Part shown: positions 1 to 9,147 of the stretch, piece by piece
How positions within the stretch are numbered: the first letter of the stretch is position 1
Layout: each line of letters starts with the position of its first letter
Assembly (NCBI GenBank): GCA_015075425.1
Contig: JABTUL010000003.1
Location: forward strand, 312,501 to 348,857
Reading direction: 5' to 3'
Length of the DNA: 36,357 nucleotides
DNA from: Spirochaetales bacterium
Lineage (GTDB): Bacteria; Spirochaetota; Leptospiria; Leptospirales; Leptonemataceae
The notes under the pieces: generated by a model
What the model was told of the DNA's origin: nothing
Databases searched by the model: none
What the model saw: the letters and a program-made list of their open reading frames with translations, nothing else
Translations under genes and position numbers: made by a program

Positions 1-192
1 TTTTGAAAAACACGAACTCAAAACAAAGAAGCGGCTCGATTTTATTTGCTTCAGAAAGGTTCTGCAAATGATGCAAAGAAATGAGCATCTGGAAGAAGCA
101 GGGCTGGAAAGAATCAGAAGAATCAAAGCACGCATGAATAGAGGTCGAATAAGATAGAGTCCGGCTGATTTAGAAATGGATCAGACGAACCG
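1..192 (+). mobile_element. 3' end of a group I intron inserted in 23S rRNA (site L1931)
   Basis: The rRNA exon resumes at base 193 with AGCGAAATTCCTTGTCGG, which is universal 23S sequence. The conserved exon that should precede it (ending GGTCCTAAGGT) is absent. In its place is an endonuclease tail (stop at 155-157), about 35 non-coding bases and a final G at 192. By E. coli numbering (m5U1939 lies in GAAAUU) the junction falls after U1931, a site where group I introns are known in Thermotoga and Simkania. Only the 3' end is in the window, so the intron class is inferred from the endonuclease type, the site and the terminal G, not from a visible catalytic core. Confidence 0.8.
2..157 (+). 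CDS. LAGLIDADG homing endonuclease, C-terminal fragment (starts off-window)
   Basis: An open frame runs from base 2 to a TAG at 155-157 and gives 51 residues, open at the left edge. It contains KTKKRLDF, then a basic helix, then EEAGLERIRRIKARMNRGR. This matches the C-terminal signature of I-CreI-type LAGLIDADG endonucleases (KTKKRLDF, then EGLxxIRxIKxxMNRGR). Such enzymes cut intronless rRNA genes at the insertion site and so promote spread of the intron. The gene sits inside the intron and ends 35 bases before the 3' splice site, a usual arrangement. The catalytic LAGLIDADG helix would lie upstream of the window. It is too short and too truncated to say whether the enzyme is intact. Confidence 0.8.
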   Translation, partial: FEKHELKTKKRLDFICFRKVLQMMQRNEHLEEAGLERIRRIKARMNRGRIR

Positions 193-1157
<965 letters not shown>

Positions 1158-1161
1158 ATAT

Positions 1162-1193
1162 TACCCTGTAGCCCGGGAAATCGGGCTACGGTA
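1162..1193 (+). other. Hairpin just after 23S (probable rRNA 3' processing stem or weak terminator)
   Basis: The perfect 8-bp arms GTAGCCCG (1168-1175) and CGGGCTAC (1182-1189) are extended by TACC/GGTA on the outside. No T run follows, so it looks more like a processing stem than a terminator. A second small hairpin (CATGCG/CGCATG, about 1207-1221) and a perfect 14-bp palindrome, TGAATTGCAATTCA (1234-1247), follow before the true terminator. Confidence 0.5.
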
Positions 1194-1264
1194 AGAAAGT
1201 AAGACTCATGCGTTTCGCATGGAATACGTTGCTTGAATTGCAATTCATGAAAATTTCTTCCCCG

Positions 1265-1291
1265 AACCCGGCCAATGGCCGGGTTTTTTAT
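1265..1291 (+). terminator. Intrinsic terminator of the 23S transcript
   Basis: The 9-bp GC-rich stem AACCCGGCC (1265-1273) / GGCCGGGTT (1277-1285) has a 3-nt loop and is followed at once by a run of T. It is the only strong intrinsic terminator after the rRNA. Confidence 0.88.
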
Positions 1292-1621
1292 TGCCTTCCG
1301 GAAATTAGCCGGCGAAGGTTCCCTGTGCTCCCCAGCCGACTGGCTTTTTTGACATTATGGACCGGATTTTTCTGGCTTTCCGCTGCGCCACCGCAGGGCA
1401 GCGGAGGATGTCCCATTGTGATTGAGCAGCCGACCGGCGAGAAAAAGAATCCAGAGAAGCAGGAGAAAGAAAAGACTCCGCCAGCGGAACAGACGTCCGG
1501 TGACCGGCAGGCGAAAAAGGCAAAAGAAAAATAACTCCACGCGCTGTAGAAACCAAAAAACTCCTTGCCCTGTGCTTCCGTTCGAGCATGGCTTCAACAT
1601 CATACTCCAAGGCGGGAAAGA
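1292..1621. other. Intergenic stretch with no convincing gene
   Basis: Between the rRNA terminator and the first clear gene there is an open frame that ends at 1534. Read from about 1322 it would have a hydrophobic N-terminus followed by a lysine/glutamate-rich tail. It has no good ribosome binding site, and an equally long frame lies on the other strand. I see no recognisable domain and do not call a gene. Confidence 0.4.
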
Positions 1622-2470
1622 ATGTCCAAATTAGAAGAAAGTCTAAGCCAGTACAAGGCTGATAATCTCACGGTTAAGCTCTGCTCCACTATATTCCAGG
1701 TCGTGCCGGGTGGGCCGGAATTTGTTTTCTATGACAATCTGGAAGCCGGCGTTAAAAGGCACAATCCCTCAGCGGGGGCGGATGTTGTGGAACGGGCCCG
1801 TACACTCGGTGCGAGCGACGATGCAGCCAAAGCCATCTGGGTAGCAGACGCTCTGGACACGGCTGATGCGGGGCTGGGCATCTATACAGGTGTGAAAAAT
1901 CTCTTCTCCCTATTTGGAAAGAGCGCCGGGCCCGCAAAACGGACCTTTGAAGCGGATCCCCAGCAGGCAGCCGATGCAGCACTCAAAGGCGTGGGCCTGG
2001 CCTACATGATTCATAAACTGTTCCCCGGTTCCATTGCGGAAAAAGTAAATGCGTTTAAGAGCCTGAAGGCCGGACAGGAAATTGCCACTTACTATGCGGT
2101 CGCAGAAGTGGCCCTGCCTTTTGCGGATAACCTGGTGGAAGGCGGCGGAAACCTGGTGGAGAAGCTGATGAATTCCAATACCGGTGCCATCAAAGATAAG
2201 TTTGCTGGCTTTGCTGGCGCGGAGGCTTTTTCTCAGGCTACCGGTGTCCTGAGTCAATTAACCGCCCCTCTTGAAGGTTACATTTCTGCCGCAAAAGGAC
2301 ACACGGATGCTGTCATGGAGCGTATCAAAGGTTACCTGCCTGGTGCTATGAATGTAGCCGATTCGGTTTCTGGCGCCGCTGCAACGGGCGTCGATCTCAT
2401 GCCGGTCTGGCGCTTCCTTGGCGCTAGATTGGTGGTGGAAGCCTGCGCCTATCGCGCCGAGCGAGCCTGA
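1622..2470 (+). CDS. Hypothetical protein, alanine-rich, operon partner of a crotonase
   Basis: The 282-residue protein begins MSKLEESLSQYKADNL. The start at 1622 is chosen because GGCGGGAAAG lies just upstream; the open frame extends to 1565 but the extra residues look non-coding. I do not recognise the family. The protein is rich in Ala, Gly and Val, has no signal peptide, and contains several amphipathic stretches (roughly residues 110-260) that could be long helices associated with a membrane or lipid. Its stop overlaps the next start (TGATG), so it is translationally coupled to the crotonase, and a role in fatty-acid or lipid handling is a reasonable but unproven guess from context. Confidence 0.8.
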   Translation: MSKLEESLSQYKADNLTVKLCSTIFQVVPGGPEFVFYDNLEAGVKRHNPSAGADVVERARTLGASDDAAKAIWVADALDTADAGLGIYTGVKNLFSLFGKSAGPAKRTFEADPQQAADAALKGVGLAYMIHKLFPGSIAEKVNAFKSLKAGQEIATYYAVAEVALPFADNLVEGGGNLVEKLMNSNTGAIKDKFAGFAGAEAFSQATGVLSQLTAPLEGYISAAKGHTDAVMERIKGYLPGAMNVADSVSGAAATGVDLMPVWRFLGARLVVEACAYRAERA

Positions 2471-3297
2471 TGCAATCCGCCGGTTCCTTTCCATTTTTTG
2501 AATTGCGTAAGGAACCGGCGGAGAAAATTGCCACACTCTATCTGAATCGGCCAGAAAAGCGCAATGCCATGCACTGGCCTTTCTGGCGCGATTTGCCGCT
2601 GATTGTCAAACAGATTGAAGAAGACCCGGAAATTCGGGTCTGTATCGTGGCCGGCCACGGCAAATCCTTTACCACCGGCCTTGATTTTGAACCGTTTTTT
2701 GCAGAGTTTGGCGAGAAAATCAGTGCGGACACGGGCGACGGCCGCCTGAAATTCTATGAATTCTTAAAAGTTATGCAAAGCGGAATGAATGCAATAGCAG
2801 AGGCCAGGACGATTTTCATTGCCGCTGTGCATCGCCATTGCATTGGTGGAGGACTGGATCTGATTGCTTCCTGCGATCTGCGGCTGGCATCGGCGGATGC
2901 AAGTTTTTCCTTACGCGAAACCCGCGTGGCCATTGTGGCGGATATGGGCAGCCTGGCCCGTCTGCCGGGCCTCATCGGACAGTCGGCCACGCGCTACCTT
3001 GCGCTGACAGGCGCTGACATTGGAGCCGGGGAAGCGCTGCGAATCGGTTTACTTAATTTTGTTTTACCCGATCAAACATCTTTGATGACGCGCGCACGGG
3101 AGCTGGCTTTAGAAATTGCAGCCAATTCCTGGCCGGCAGTCAGTGGAACCAAAGCTATGCTGAACTACGCACAGGATCATGGCGTGAAAGAAAATTTAGA
3201 TCATGTACTGCTCTACAACGCTGCCTTTCTGGATACACTGGATCTGCGGGAAATGCTGCGGGCCTTTCAGGAAAAGCGGCGACCGCGCTTCGTTTAA
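2470..3297 (+). CDS. Crotonase-family enzyme, probable delta(3,5)-delta(2,4)-dienoyl-CoA isomerase
   Basis: The 275-residue protein has the enoyl-CoA hydratase/isomerase fold: an LNRPEKRNAM N-terminal motif, an oxyanion-hole region, HCIGGGLDLIASCDLRLAS (about 123-141) and FSLRETRVAIVADMGSLARL (146-165). The acidic pair Glu150 and Asp158 has the spacing (8 residues) and surroundings of the Glu/Asp pair used by dienoyl-CoA isomerase (ECH1 type) to move double bonds of odd-numbered unsaturated fatty acids during beta-oxidation. Plain enoyl-CoA hydratases have Glu/Glu and a different context. It is coupled to the upstream gene by TGATG. Its stop codon overlaps the convergent phosphodiesterase stop by two bases (TTAA), with no terminator between them. 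Confidence 0.85.
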   Translation: MQSAGSFPFFELRKEPAEKIATLYLNRPEKRNAMHWPFWRDLPLIVKQIEEDPEIRVCIVAGHGKSFTTGLDFEPFFAEFGEKISADTGDGRLKFYEFLKVMQSGMNAIAEARTIFIAAVHRHCIGGGLDLIASCDLRLASADASFSLRETRVAIVADMGSLARLPGLIGQSATRYLALTGADIGAGEALRIGLLNFVLPDQTSLMTRARELALEIAANSWPAVSGTKAMLNYAQDHGVKENLDHVLLYNAAFLDTLDLREMLRAFQEKRRPRFV

Positions 3298-4598
3298 GGC
3301 TTCAGGAAGTCAGGTACTTTTCCATCCATACCGGGCGGCACAGGAATGCCGGAGAGCTTTAGAATGGCCGGTGTGAGATCGACAAGAGAGATGCTCTGCG
3401 CTGCCGTGCTTCCCGCAATTCCGTGGCCACTGGCGATGAAAGCGGCGGGGACTTTCTCGGGGATTCCACCGTGCATTCCCAGATTCACCAGGGCCGGAGC
3501 AACAATCAGGCCATTGCTATTAAAACGAAAATACACATCGCTTTTTCCTGTGGCGGTGAAATCCGGTATTTCTGTGTCGGCCGCAAATTCTTGCTTTTTC
3601 CTGGTGGCGGTGCTATCGGAGATATGCGAGAAATAGCTCTGCCGCTGTAGAAATTCCTGAAAGCGCAACTTTTCTGCGCTACTCAGGGCGTGGGTATAGA
3701 AATACACCATCTGTCCGTTCTCGGCATACTCCACCTGCCGAAAGCCGCCCCTTTGCAGAGCACGGGCTATATCGACACGCTTTTTCACCCGCTGGAATCC
3801 ATGATCCCCGACGATAAACACCGTTAAAGGTTGCATACCATTCAGAGCCGCAGCATGCAAAATGTCACCGATAAGAATATCGAGAAATTCCAGGCTTCTG
3901 TTCTCTGCCCAATCCTCTGGCCCCAGTCGATGCAGCATCGTGTCCAGGGATAGGAAGTGAATAAGCAAGAGCTGCGGTCTGTGCTTGCGTATAGTAAAAA
4001 GTGCGCTGTCCCGGACCAGAAAGTCGAGCAGCATATCTTCTTTTTCGGCAAGGCGCGGGAGCAGATCAACGGGAATACCGGAACGCTCCAGGGCGCGCAA
4101 GAAATCCTGCGGGCTGGACCTCATTTCACTGTGTAGATATACAGCGGGCAAATTGAAACGAATGAACCTTGAGCCCTGGAGACCCGGCCACAGCATACTT
4201 GCGCTCTGCGCACCGGCCCCGGCCAGGATTTCGGGCAGAGTCGGCGTCTGGATGAGAGTTTCTGCCGGAAATTCCCAGGCTTTGATGATCCGTTTCTTTT
4301 TTGCAGATCGGAACCGATTGCCAATGATACCATGGCGGGCGGGATTCATTCCGGTTATCATGCTTACGTGGGCGGGCCAGGTCATGGAAGGAAATACGGT
4401 CCGGGCCACACCATACACCCCCTTCTTTTTAAGCTCGCGCAGATTGTGGGCCGCGTCCGGGAGAGACGTAGCATCGGACCACCCGTCGATAGATATCACA
4501 ATAAAATACTGTTTGAGCCCCCGGTTTTCTGAAAGGATGGAGCAGTAGAGAGGCAAAAAGAAAACCGCTACAATGGCGGCAGAGAGGCCCTTTTTCAT
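3294..4598 (-). CDS. Secreted type I phosphodiesterase / nucleotide pyrophosphatase
   Basis: A member of the alkaline-phosphatase superfamily, ENPP-like branch. From the ATG at 4598 the protein is 434 residues and starts with a signal peptide (MKKGLSAAIVAVFFLPLYCS). The open frame extends to 4715 but that part is non-coding in style. Metal and catalytic motifs are visible: Asp38 in ISIDGW, the nucleophile Thr73 in FPSMTWPAH, SLDTMLHRLGPE, IVGDHGF and MHGG. Family members hydrolyse phosphodiester or pyrophosphate bonds of nucleotides or lipid head groups outside the cytoplasm. It is transcribed divergently from the sulfatase-type gene at 4659, which belongs to the same superfamily, so the two may act on related cell-envelope phosphates. 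No strong ribosome binding site is seen. Confidence 0.88.
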   Translation of the reverse strand: MKKGLSAAIVAVFFLPLYCSILSENRGLKQYFIVISIDGWSDATSLPDAAHNLRELKKKGVYGVARTVFPSMTWPAHVSMITGMNPARHGIIGNRFRSAKKKRIIKAWEFPAETLIQTPTLPEILAGAGAQSASMLWPGLQGSRFIRFNLPAVYLHSEMRSSPQDFLRALERSGIPVDLLPRLAEKEDMLLDFLVRDSALFTIRKHRPQLLLIHFLSLDTMLHRLGPEDWAENRSLEFLDILIGDILHAAALNGMQPLTVFIVGDHGFQRVKKRVDIARALQRGGFRQVEYAENGQMVYFYTHALSSAEKLRFQEFLQRQSYFSHISDSTATRKKQEFAADTEIPDFTATGKSDVYFRFNSNGLIVAPALVNLGMHGGIPEKVPAAFIASGHGIAGSTAAQSISLVDLTPAILKLSGIPVPPGMDGKVPDFLKP

Positions 4599-4658
4599 CA
4601 GCTGCAGGGAAAAATGATGTGACCACCGGTAAAGGATAATTATTGGGTAGTGCGGGTC

Positions 4659-6743
4659 ATGAAGAGCAAGAGCAGGAAACGCAAGCGCTTGCGCCGCCGG
4701 GAACGGGGCAAGCATCCCTTTTTTGGGACGACGCTGACAGACACGGCCCAGGCGACAATACAGGCGGGCAGATCCAACGTTTCCTTTTTGACCATGCCGG
4801 CCATTGTGGTGGACGCATTCCTGGCTCTCTTCCTCACTGTTTTGCTTTATCGGCTGCGATTGTATACCCGACTTTATTCCGCTGTTGACTCACCCTTTTC
4901 TTTTGGCACGGAAGATACTCCCGTTCCCTTTCTGGTGCAGTTTATCTGGCAGGACCTGGCGATGGCCGTCTTGATATCATCGCTGCTGCTTATCATTATA
5001 TTGCCGCTGCGCCGTTTTTTCCATTGGAAATTGCAGCGCCTTGGGCGGCCTGTCGCCATTTTTTTTATCAGTCTGCTGATCTTTTTGATTTCTCTGGGTC
5101 ATTTTTTACATTATCATCTTATTTTTTTTATGAATACCGGTCTGGTATTTGATCTCCTTGTTGAGGCGGCGGCCGGTCTTTCTCCCGGGAACATGCTTGC
5201 TTATGCTTCACCTCTGGATTACGTATTCCTTGCTCTGCCGCTCATCCTGTTCTGGGTTTCTCTCTTCCTCCCGCACAGTTTCCGGTTTTTTCGCAATGCT
5301 GTTGCCGGTATTATCCTGATCAATTTGCTCGCTTTTATTCTAATAGGCCTGGCTGTGCGCCCCGGTGTGTCCACCCAGCTTTCCAGCAACCCGCTATTTT
5401 TTCTGTTTCGCGATGCGATCGCCTTTTTTGATAGACCGGTAGAGAAAAGCAGCATTGAGCGTTCTGCTGACGACCTGCAATCCGTTGCCCTGAGCGGAGA
5501 AATTTTTGCTGATCCGGGTACGGCACCACGCCCGGCTTATACCGAACCTCTTTCTTACAATGTGATTTTTATCATTATGGAAAGTACAGGGGCATCTTAT
5601 ATTTTCGATACCAGCAAGGGCAATGACCTGCCCATGCCTTTTGTACAGAAACTGGCTCTTGAGGGCCTTTTTTTTCAGCATCATTTTTCCACCTCGAATT
5701 CCAGTGCTCGTTCCCTTTTTTCTATCTTTAGTGGAATCTATGTTGATCCCCAGGTGGATTTTTATGTGACCAGGCCGGAGATAGTCATTCCGTCCTTTTT
5801 TTCTTTCGTTAAGGGGGATCGGTTTCTGGTTACTCCCGGTTCTCTGGGTTGGTACTTTCCGCGTGGCTTTTTCCATAACAGCGGGTTAGAAAATATGCAG
5901 GGCTTCGATGAGCTCAAAGAGATACCACGTAAGAATGATTTTGCTGATGTTGTTTTTGCCCGCGATGAACGTCTGACCACGGACGTGTTTATAGAAAGAA
6001 TGAAACGGGCAGCTGAACCTTTTCACGGAGTTTACTATTCCGTTGTACCGCACTGGCCCTATACCGACTACGGGCCAGAGTTTGATGTTTCCGGTGGAGC
6101 TCAGCGCTGGAAATTTAAGTACTACAACAATTTACGTCTCCTGGACCGACTCATTGAGAAAATTTACCAGGCGGTTGCAGAGGAGGGGCTTCTGAATCGT
6201 ACCATCTTTGTCCTCACCGGTGATCATGGTGAGGCTTTTGGACAGCATGAGGGAAATTTCCTGCATTCCCGGGCAAGCTACAATGAAAATGTGCAGGTTC
6301 CCTTAATCATTCATGCCCCTTTTCTTTTCAAGCCGCGTCAGATCAGCGAGTATACTTCGCATGCGGACATCCTGCCCACCTTGCTTGATATACTGCAGAT
6401 CGACTACAATCCTTTGCTTTTTCAGGGGGAGTCTCTCTTTGTTGGCGTTCCCCGCCGGAAGTATATCTTTTTCTACGGAAATGAAGACGCCATGTCGGCC
6501 ATTGATCGTGGTGGACAGAAGACACATTACGATTTCAAGACCCGTAACTGTACTGTATTTAATCTCCAGACAGACCCGGGAGAAAAAAAGCCGCAAAGAT
6601 GTCCGCCTGGCTGGCTGGCCCGCGAAGCTATCCTCTATAAAAAAGAGCATCAAATGCAGATCCTCAGCGCCTACAATAGCAATGCACGGAATGGCTTCCA
6701 CGGGAAACAGCATCCGGCTCTGGCAGCGGCAGACCGATACTGA
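4659..6743 (+). CDS. Membrane sulfatase / LTA synthase-like phosphoglycerol transferase
   Basis: The protein is about 694 residues. The ATG at 4659 is preferred over a GTG at 4650; both are in frame. A very basic N-terminus (KSRKRKRLRRR) is followed by about five membrane segments (near residues 50-68, 102-120, 135-153, 190-207 and 217-236), then a periplasmic PF00884-type sulfatase domain from about 300. Motifs are IIMES (metal-binding Glu), a Ser-rich nucleophile segment SNSSARSLF, LTGDHGEAFGQH and SHADILPTLLDIL. This layout is that of LtaS/OpgB/EptA-like enzymes that transfer phosphoglycerol or phosphoethanolamine, or remove sulfate, at the cell surface. Substrate cannot be told. Its 3' end overlaps the next gene by about 50 bases. 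Confidence 0.85.
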   Translation: MKSKSRKRKRLRRRERGKHPFFGTTLTDTAQATIQAGRSNVSFLTMPAIVVDAFLALFLTVLLYRLRLYTRLYSAVDSPFSFGTEDTPVPFLVQFIWQDLAMAVLISSLLLIIILPLRRFFHWKLQRLGRPVAIFFISLLIFLISLGHFLHYHLIFFMNTGLVFDLLVEAAAGLSPGNMLAYASPLDYVFLALPLILFWVSLFLPHSFRFFRNAVAGIILINLLAFILIGLAVRPGVSTQLSSNPLFFLFRDAIAFFDRPVEKSSIERSADDLQSVALSGEIFADPGTAPRPAYTEPLSYNVIFIIMESTGASYIFDTSKGNDLPMPFVQKLALEGLFFQHHFSTSNSSARSLFSIFSGIYVDPQVDFYVTRPEIVIPSFFSFVKGDRFLVTPGSLGWYFPRGFFHNSGLENMQGFDELKEIPRKNDFADVVFARDERLTTDVFIERMKRAAEPFHGVYYSVVPHWPYTDYGPEFDVSGGAQRWKFKYYNNLRLLDRLIEKIYQAVAEEGLLNRTIFVLTGDHGEAFGQHEGNFLHSRASYNENVQVPLIIHAPFLFKPRQISEYTSHADILPTLLDILQIDYNPLLFQGESLFVGVPRRKYIFFYGNEDAMSAIDRGGQKTHYDFKTRNCTVFNLQTDPGEKKPQRCPPGWLAREAILYKKEHQMQILSAYNSNARNGFHGKQHPALAAADRY

Positions 6744-7821
6744 ATCTGTGAGGCGGCTCATTCCCATTCTGGTCTGTGGTGTGTTTTTCTCTTATGAGCG
6801 ACCCGCAGATTACCGGGTTATCCTTGTGGCTGTGGGTTCTTTGCGGGGGGACTTCCAGGTGGACCCGGCCGGTCGTTCCGGGCTGGCGGCTCTGCATACC
6901 TATGTGGAACGCCTGCGCAGCAATGTGCGGCCAGAAGCGGGCCGGGTGCTGCTTTTTCATGCCGGAAACCTGACAGGGGCCTTCGATTCTCAGGAATTCC
7001 GCCAGAAAATCATGAGTCCGCAGTGGAGCATTCTTGAGCGGCCAGCTTTCGATGTCCTGGCCCTTTCTTCCACAGAATTATTATTTATTGAGGAGCAAGC
7101 AGCATCAGACCATGAGGAAGCCCGAATCTATCGGCGGACTCTGGAACGTTTACCGGTGGTAGCGTTCGACTATGCCTGCCCCCGGGAAAAACGCATTATT
7201 TCTCCCTACCGGATTCTCAGTGCACGGTCTTTGAATGCGGACTACGACCCTGATAATATTTTTATATTTACCAGTTCTTTATCTGATGGAGTGGGTCCCT
7301 GCTTTGTCCCGGCTCCATACGCTGCCCTCCGCCGCGAGCTGGATGAGCAAAGTGGCAGCTCACTGGGCGTTTTCCTTCTGGAGGCGGCGCCTGCTGTGCC
7401 TGTGGCCCGTCGCGATCCGGCCAGCGTAAGCAGCGAGCTCAGCGAGGCTCTGGACCAGGAGCGGATTTTATCCCACGTCCAGGAAGAAAGCTTTGGTCCG
7501 GATTTCGATCGCTTCCGGCCAGCGGAAAATCCCTATACGGCGCTGCCCGTCAAAAATATTCCGATTGTGGCCATTGAAGCCGGTGCTGCAGAGAATCGCT
7601 TCTTTCAGTTACCGGGGGGCCTGCGTGTGTGCCGGCTCATGGGCCGGCATGTTTGTGTACTCGACCTCACCTTCCGACGCGGTCGTTTGATTGTATTCAA
7701 GCAACAATTTGTGGATCTCAATGGGTTGCAGCGGGCACACGGCTGGATTCCGCCGGACAGGATTCTAATGGAAAACATGGATTCAGACAGGGAAGAGGGC
7801 AAAGGTCAGGCTACAGACTGA
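6682..7821 (+). CDS. Secreted 5'-nucleotidase-like protein with eroded metal ligands
   Basis: About 379 residues from the ATG at 6682 (another ATG at 6691). It overlaps the end of the sulfatase gene, so they are probably cotranscribed. A hydrophobic stretch LIPILVCGVFFS may be a signal peptide. The body follows the order of UshA-type metallophosphatases: a first strand (VILVAVGSLRGDF), GRSGLAALHTYVERLR, a second strand (VLLFHAGNLTGAF), FDVLALSSTELLF and then PVVAFDYACP. The positions that normally carry metal ligands (DxHG, GDxxxG, GNHEFD) read differently here, so it may be a non-catalytic relative. The family call is by pattern and is moderate. A short inverted repeat (ACTGAA/TTTCAGT) lies between its stop and the convergent SDR gene. 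Confidence 0.6.
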   Translation: MHGMASTGNSIRLWQRQTDTESVRRLIPILVCGVFFSYERPADYRVILVAVGSLRGDFQVDPAGRSGLAALHTYVERLRSNVRPEAGRVLLFHAGNLTGAFDSQEFRQKIMSPQWSILERPAFDVLALSSTELLFIEEQAASDHEEARIYRRTLERLPVVAFDYACPREKRIISPYRILSARSLNADYDPDNIFIFTSSLSDGVGPCFVPAPYAALRRELDEQSGSSLGVFLLEAAPAVPVARRDPASVSSELSEALDQERILSHVQEESFGPDFDRFRPAENPYTALPVKNIPIVAIEAGAAENRFFQLPGGLRVCRLMGRHVCVLDLTFRRGRLIVFKQQFVDLNGLQRAHGWIPPDRILMENMDSDREEGKGQATD

Positions 7822-7830
7822 AGAGCCCTT

Positions 7831-8685
7831 TCAGTAATCGGTTCCCAGGAGTTCATTACTGATTTTCCAGAGCCTGACGGCCGCTTCCGGATCCCGGGCC
7901 TGTGCAGAAGCCGTTGCAACTTCCTTTTTGATCCAGTATTTTCCTGTCTGGTCCTGCACAACGGGTGAACTGGCCAAAAAGACTGAAGTTGCCGCCCCGG
8001 TGGCAGGCCCGGGCAACAGTGTTTTCCAGAGCCAGGAGATTACGGCAGGATAGTTGCGGGCAATGTTGCTTGCGATCATGCCCGGATGAAGTGCGTTGAC
8101 CGTTACTCTTTTGCCCGTCAGTCGGCGGGCAAGTTCAAAAGTGAACAGGAGATTTGCCAGCTTGGAGTGGGCATAAACGTAGAAGGGATCGTACTTTTTT
8201 GTAAACATCAGATCCTCAAATTCTATGCCTTTTTTAATTTTTCGGTGCGCATCGGAGGCGACGTTGACAATGCGCCCATCGCCGGATTTTTCCAACAAAT
8301 CAAGAATGGCCAGGGTAAGATGGAAGTAGGCCAGATGATTCACGGCCAGTGTGCGTTCTATCTGTCTGGAATTATTTTCGCGCTGGCGAAAAATGGCACC
8401 GGCGTTATTGATCAAACAATCGATTTTGCCCACCCGCTTGCGGAGAGCCACAAGCAGCTTGTCTATGTCTTCTTTTTCTGAAAGATCGGCCTGTAGCACG
8501 CTGATTTTTGGATTGTCCGATTCGCGTTTGATTTCCAGAGCAATTCCGTTCCCCGACAGAGCGCTTCGCCCGATCAGAATGAGTTCCGCGCCCATGCCCG
8601 CCAGCTGCCTTGCGGTCTGCAATCCGATGCCGGAGGTAAAGCCCGTCAGTAGAATTGTTTTATCTTGCAGGGTTTTGAGTGCCAT
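7831..8685 (-). CDS. SDR-family oxidoreductase (retinol dehydrogenase-like)
   Basis: The 284-residue short-chain dehydrogenase/reductase has the classical order of motifs: TGFTSGIG (NAD(P)-binding glycine motif, residues 14-21), LINNAGAIF, a catalytic YAHSKLAN (Tyr-x-x-x-Lys), and NALHPGMIASNI after the active site. The Arg after the second beta strand (IGRSA) favours NADP. The start at 8685 puts the glycine motif at its usual distance; the frame is open to 8796 with less typical sequence. The TGFTSGIG/HPG style resembles retinol dehydrogenase or WW-domain-oxidoreductase-like SDRs that reduce lipophilic carbonyls; the substrate is unknown. It is convergent with the nucleotidase-like gene and divergent from the next. 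Confidence 0.9.
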   Translation of the reverse strand: MALKTLQDKTILLTGFTSGIGLQTARQLAGMGAELILIGRSALSGNGIALEIKRESDNPKISVLQADLSEKEDIDKLLVALRKRVGKIDCLINNAGAIFRQRENNSRQIERTLAVNHLAYFHLTLAILDLLEKSGDGRIVNVASDAHRKIKKGIEFEDLMFTKKYDPFYVYAHSKLANLLFTFELARRLTGKRVTVNALHPGMIASNIARNYPAVISWLWKTLLPGPATGAATSVFLASSPVVQDQTGKYWIKKEVATASAQARDPEAAVRLWKISNELLGTDY

Positions 8686-8769
8686 GAGTGACACGACTCG
8701 CCTGGCCGATTTTTTTTCCATTCGTATTTGCATTGGTAGGCAGGGGAGCCGCCTGTAGAGAGATGGTTT

Positions 8770-9147
8770 ATGACCCTTGATTTGTCGCCTGATCACTATG
8801 CTCTTTTACTCAAGTACCTCAGCCGGGCCAGCTTTCTGGTACGCGAAGAGGAGGAATCGGAATTTGATCAGCTCGCAGCGCAGGTGACCCGCCAGGCTGA
8901 TGCATTTGGCGCGGCAGATTTGATCAGTCCAGATGAAGTGTTTGCCCGTTCTCTGCTTGAAGATGCTGGAGAGACCATTGAAGAGTTTGAGGAAGAAGCC
9001 TTCTGGGAAAATCTGTCCGACAGTCTGACTCTCCGGGATATGGAAGAGGCCGGCAGTGAGGACGATCAGGAGTATCTTACGCGCAAAGAAAGATACATGG
9101 ATGAATTTGCGGAATCGGGCGTCAGTCGGCTCAAGCTCGTTCTATAA
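8770..9147 (+). CDS. Hypothetical acidic protein
   Basis: The 125-residue protein (MTLDLSPDHYALLLKYLSRA) is very rich in Glu and Asp, has no signal peptide or membrane segment, and is probably helical. I recognise no family. A purine-rich AGAGAGATGG lies upstream of the ATG at 8770. Its 3' end overlaps the convergent patatin gene by 17 bases. It is supported as a gene mainly by its size, its start context and the lack of another candidate in the interval. Confidence 0.65.
   Translation: MTLDLSPDHYALLLKYLSRASFLVREEEESEFDQLAAQVTRQADAFGAADLISPDEVFARSLLEDAGETIEEFEEEAFWENLSDSLTLRDMEEAGSEDDQEYLTRKERYMDEFAESGVSRLKLVL

Noticed and set aside
1208-1534. Open frame of 108 codons after the 23S gene.
   Set aside because: It runs through the rRNA terminator hairpin, has no ribosome binding site and competes with frames on the other strand.
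1158-1621. Search for a 5S rRNA or tRNA after the 23S gene.
   Set aside because: No 5S core or tRNA cloverleaf sequence is visible.
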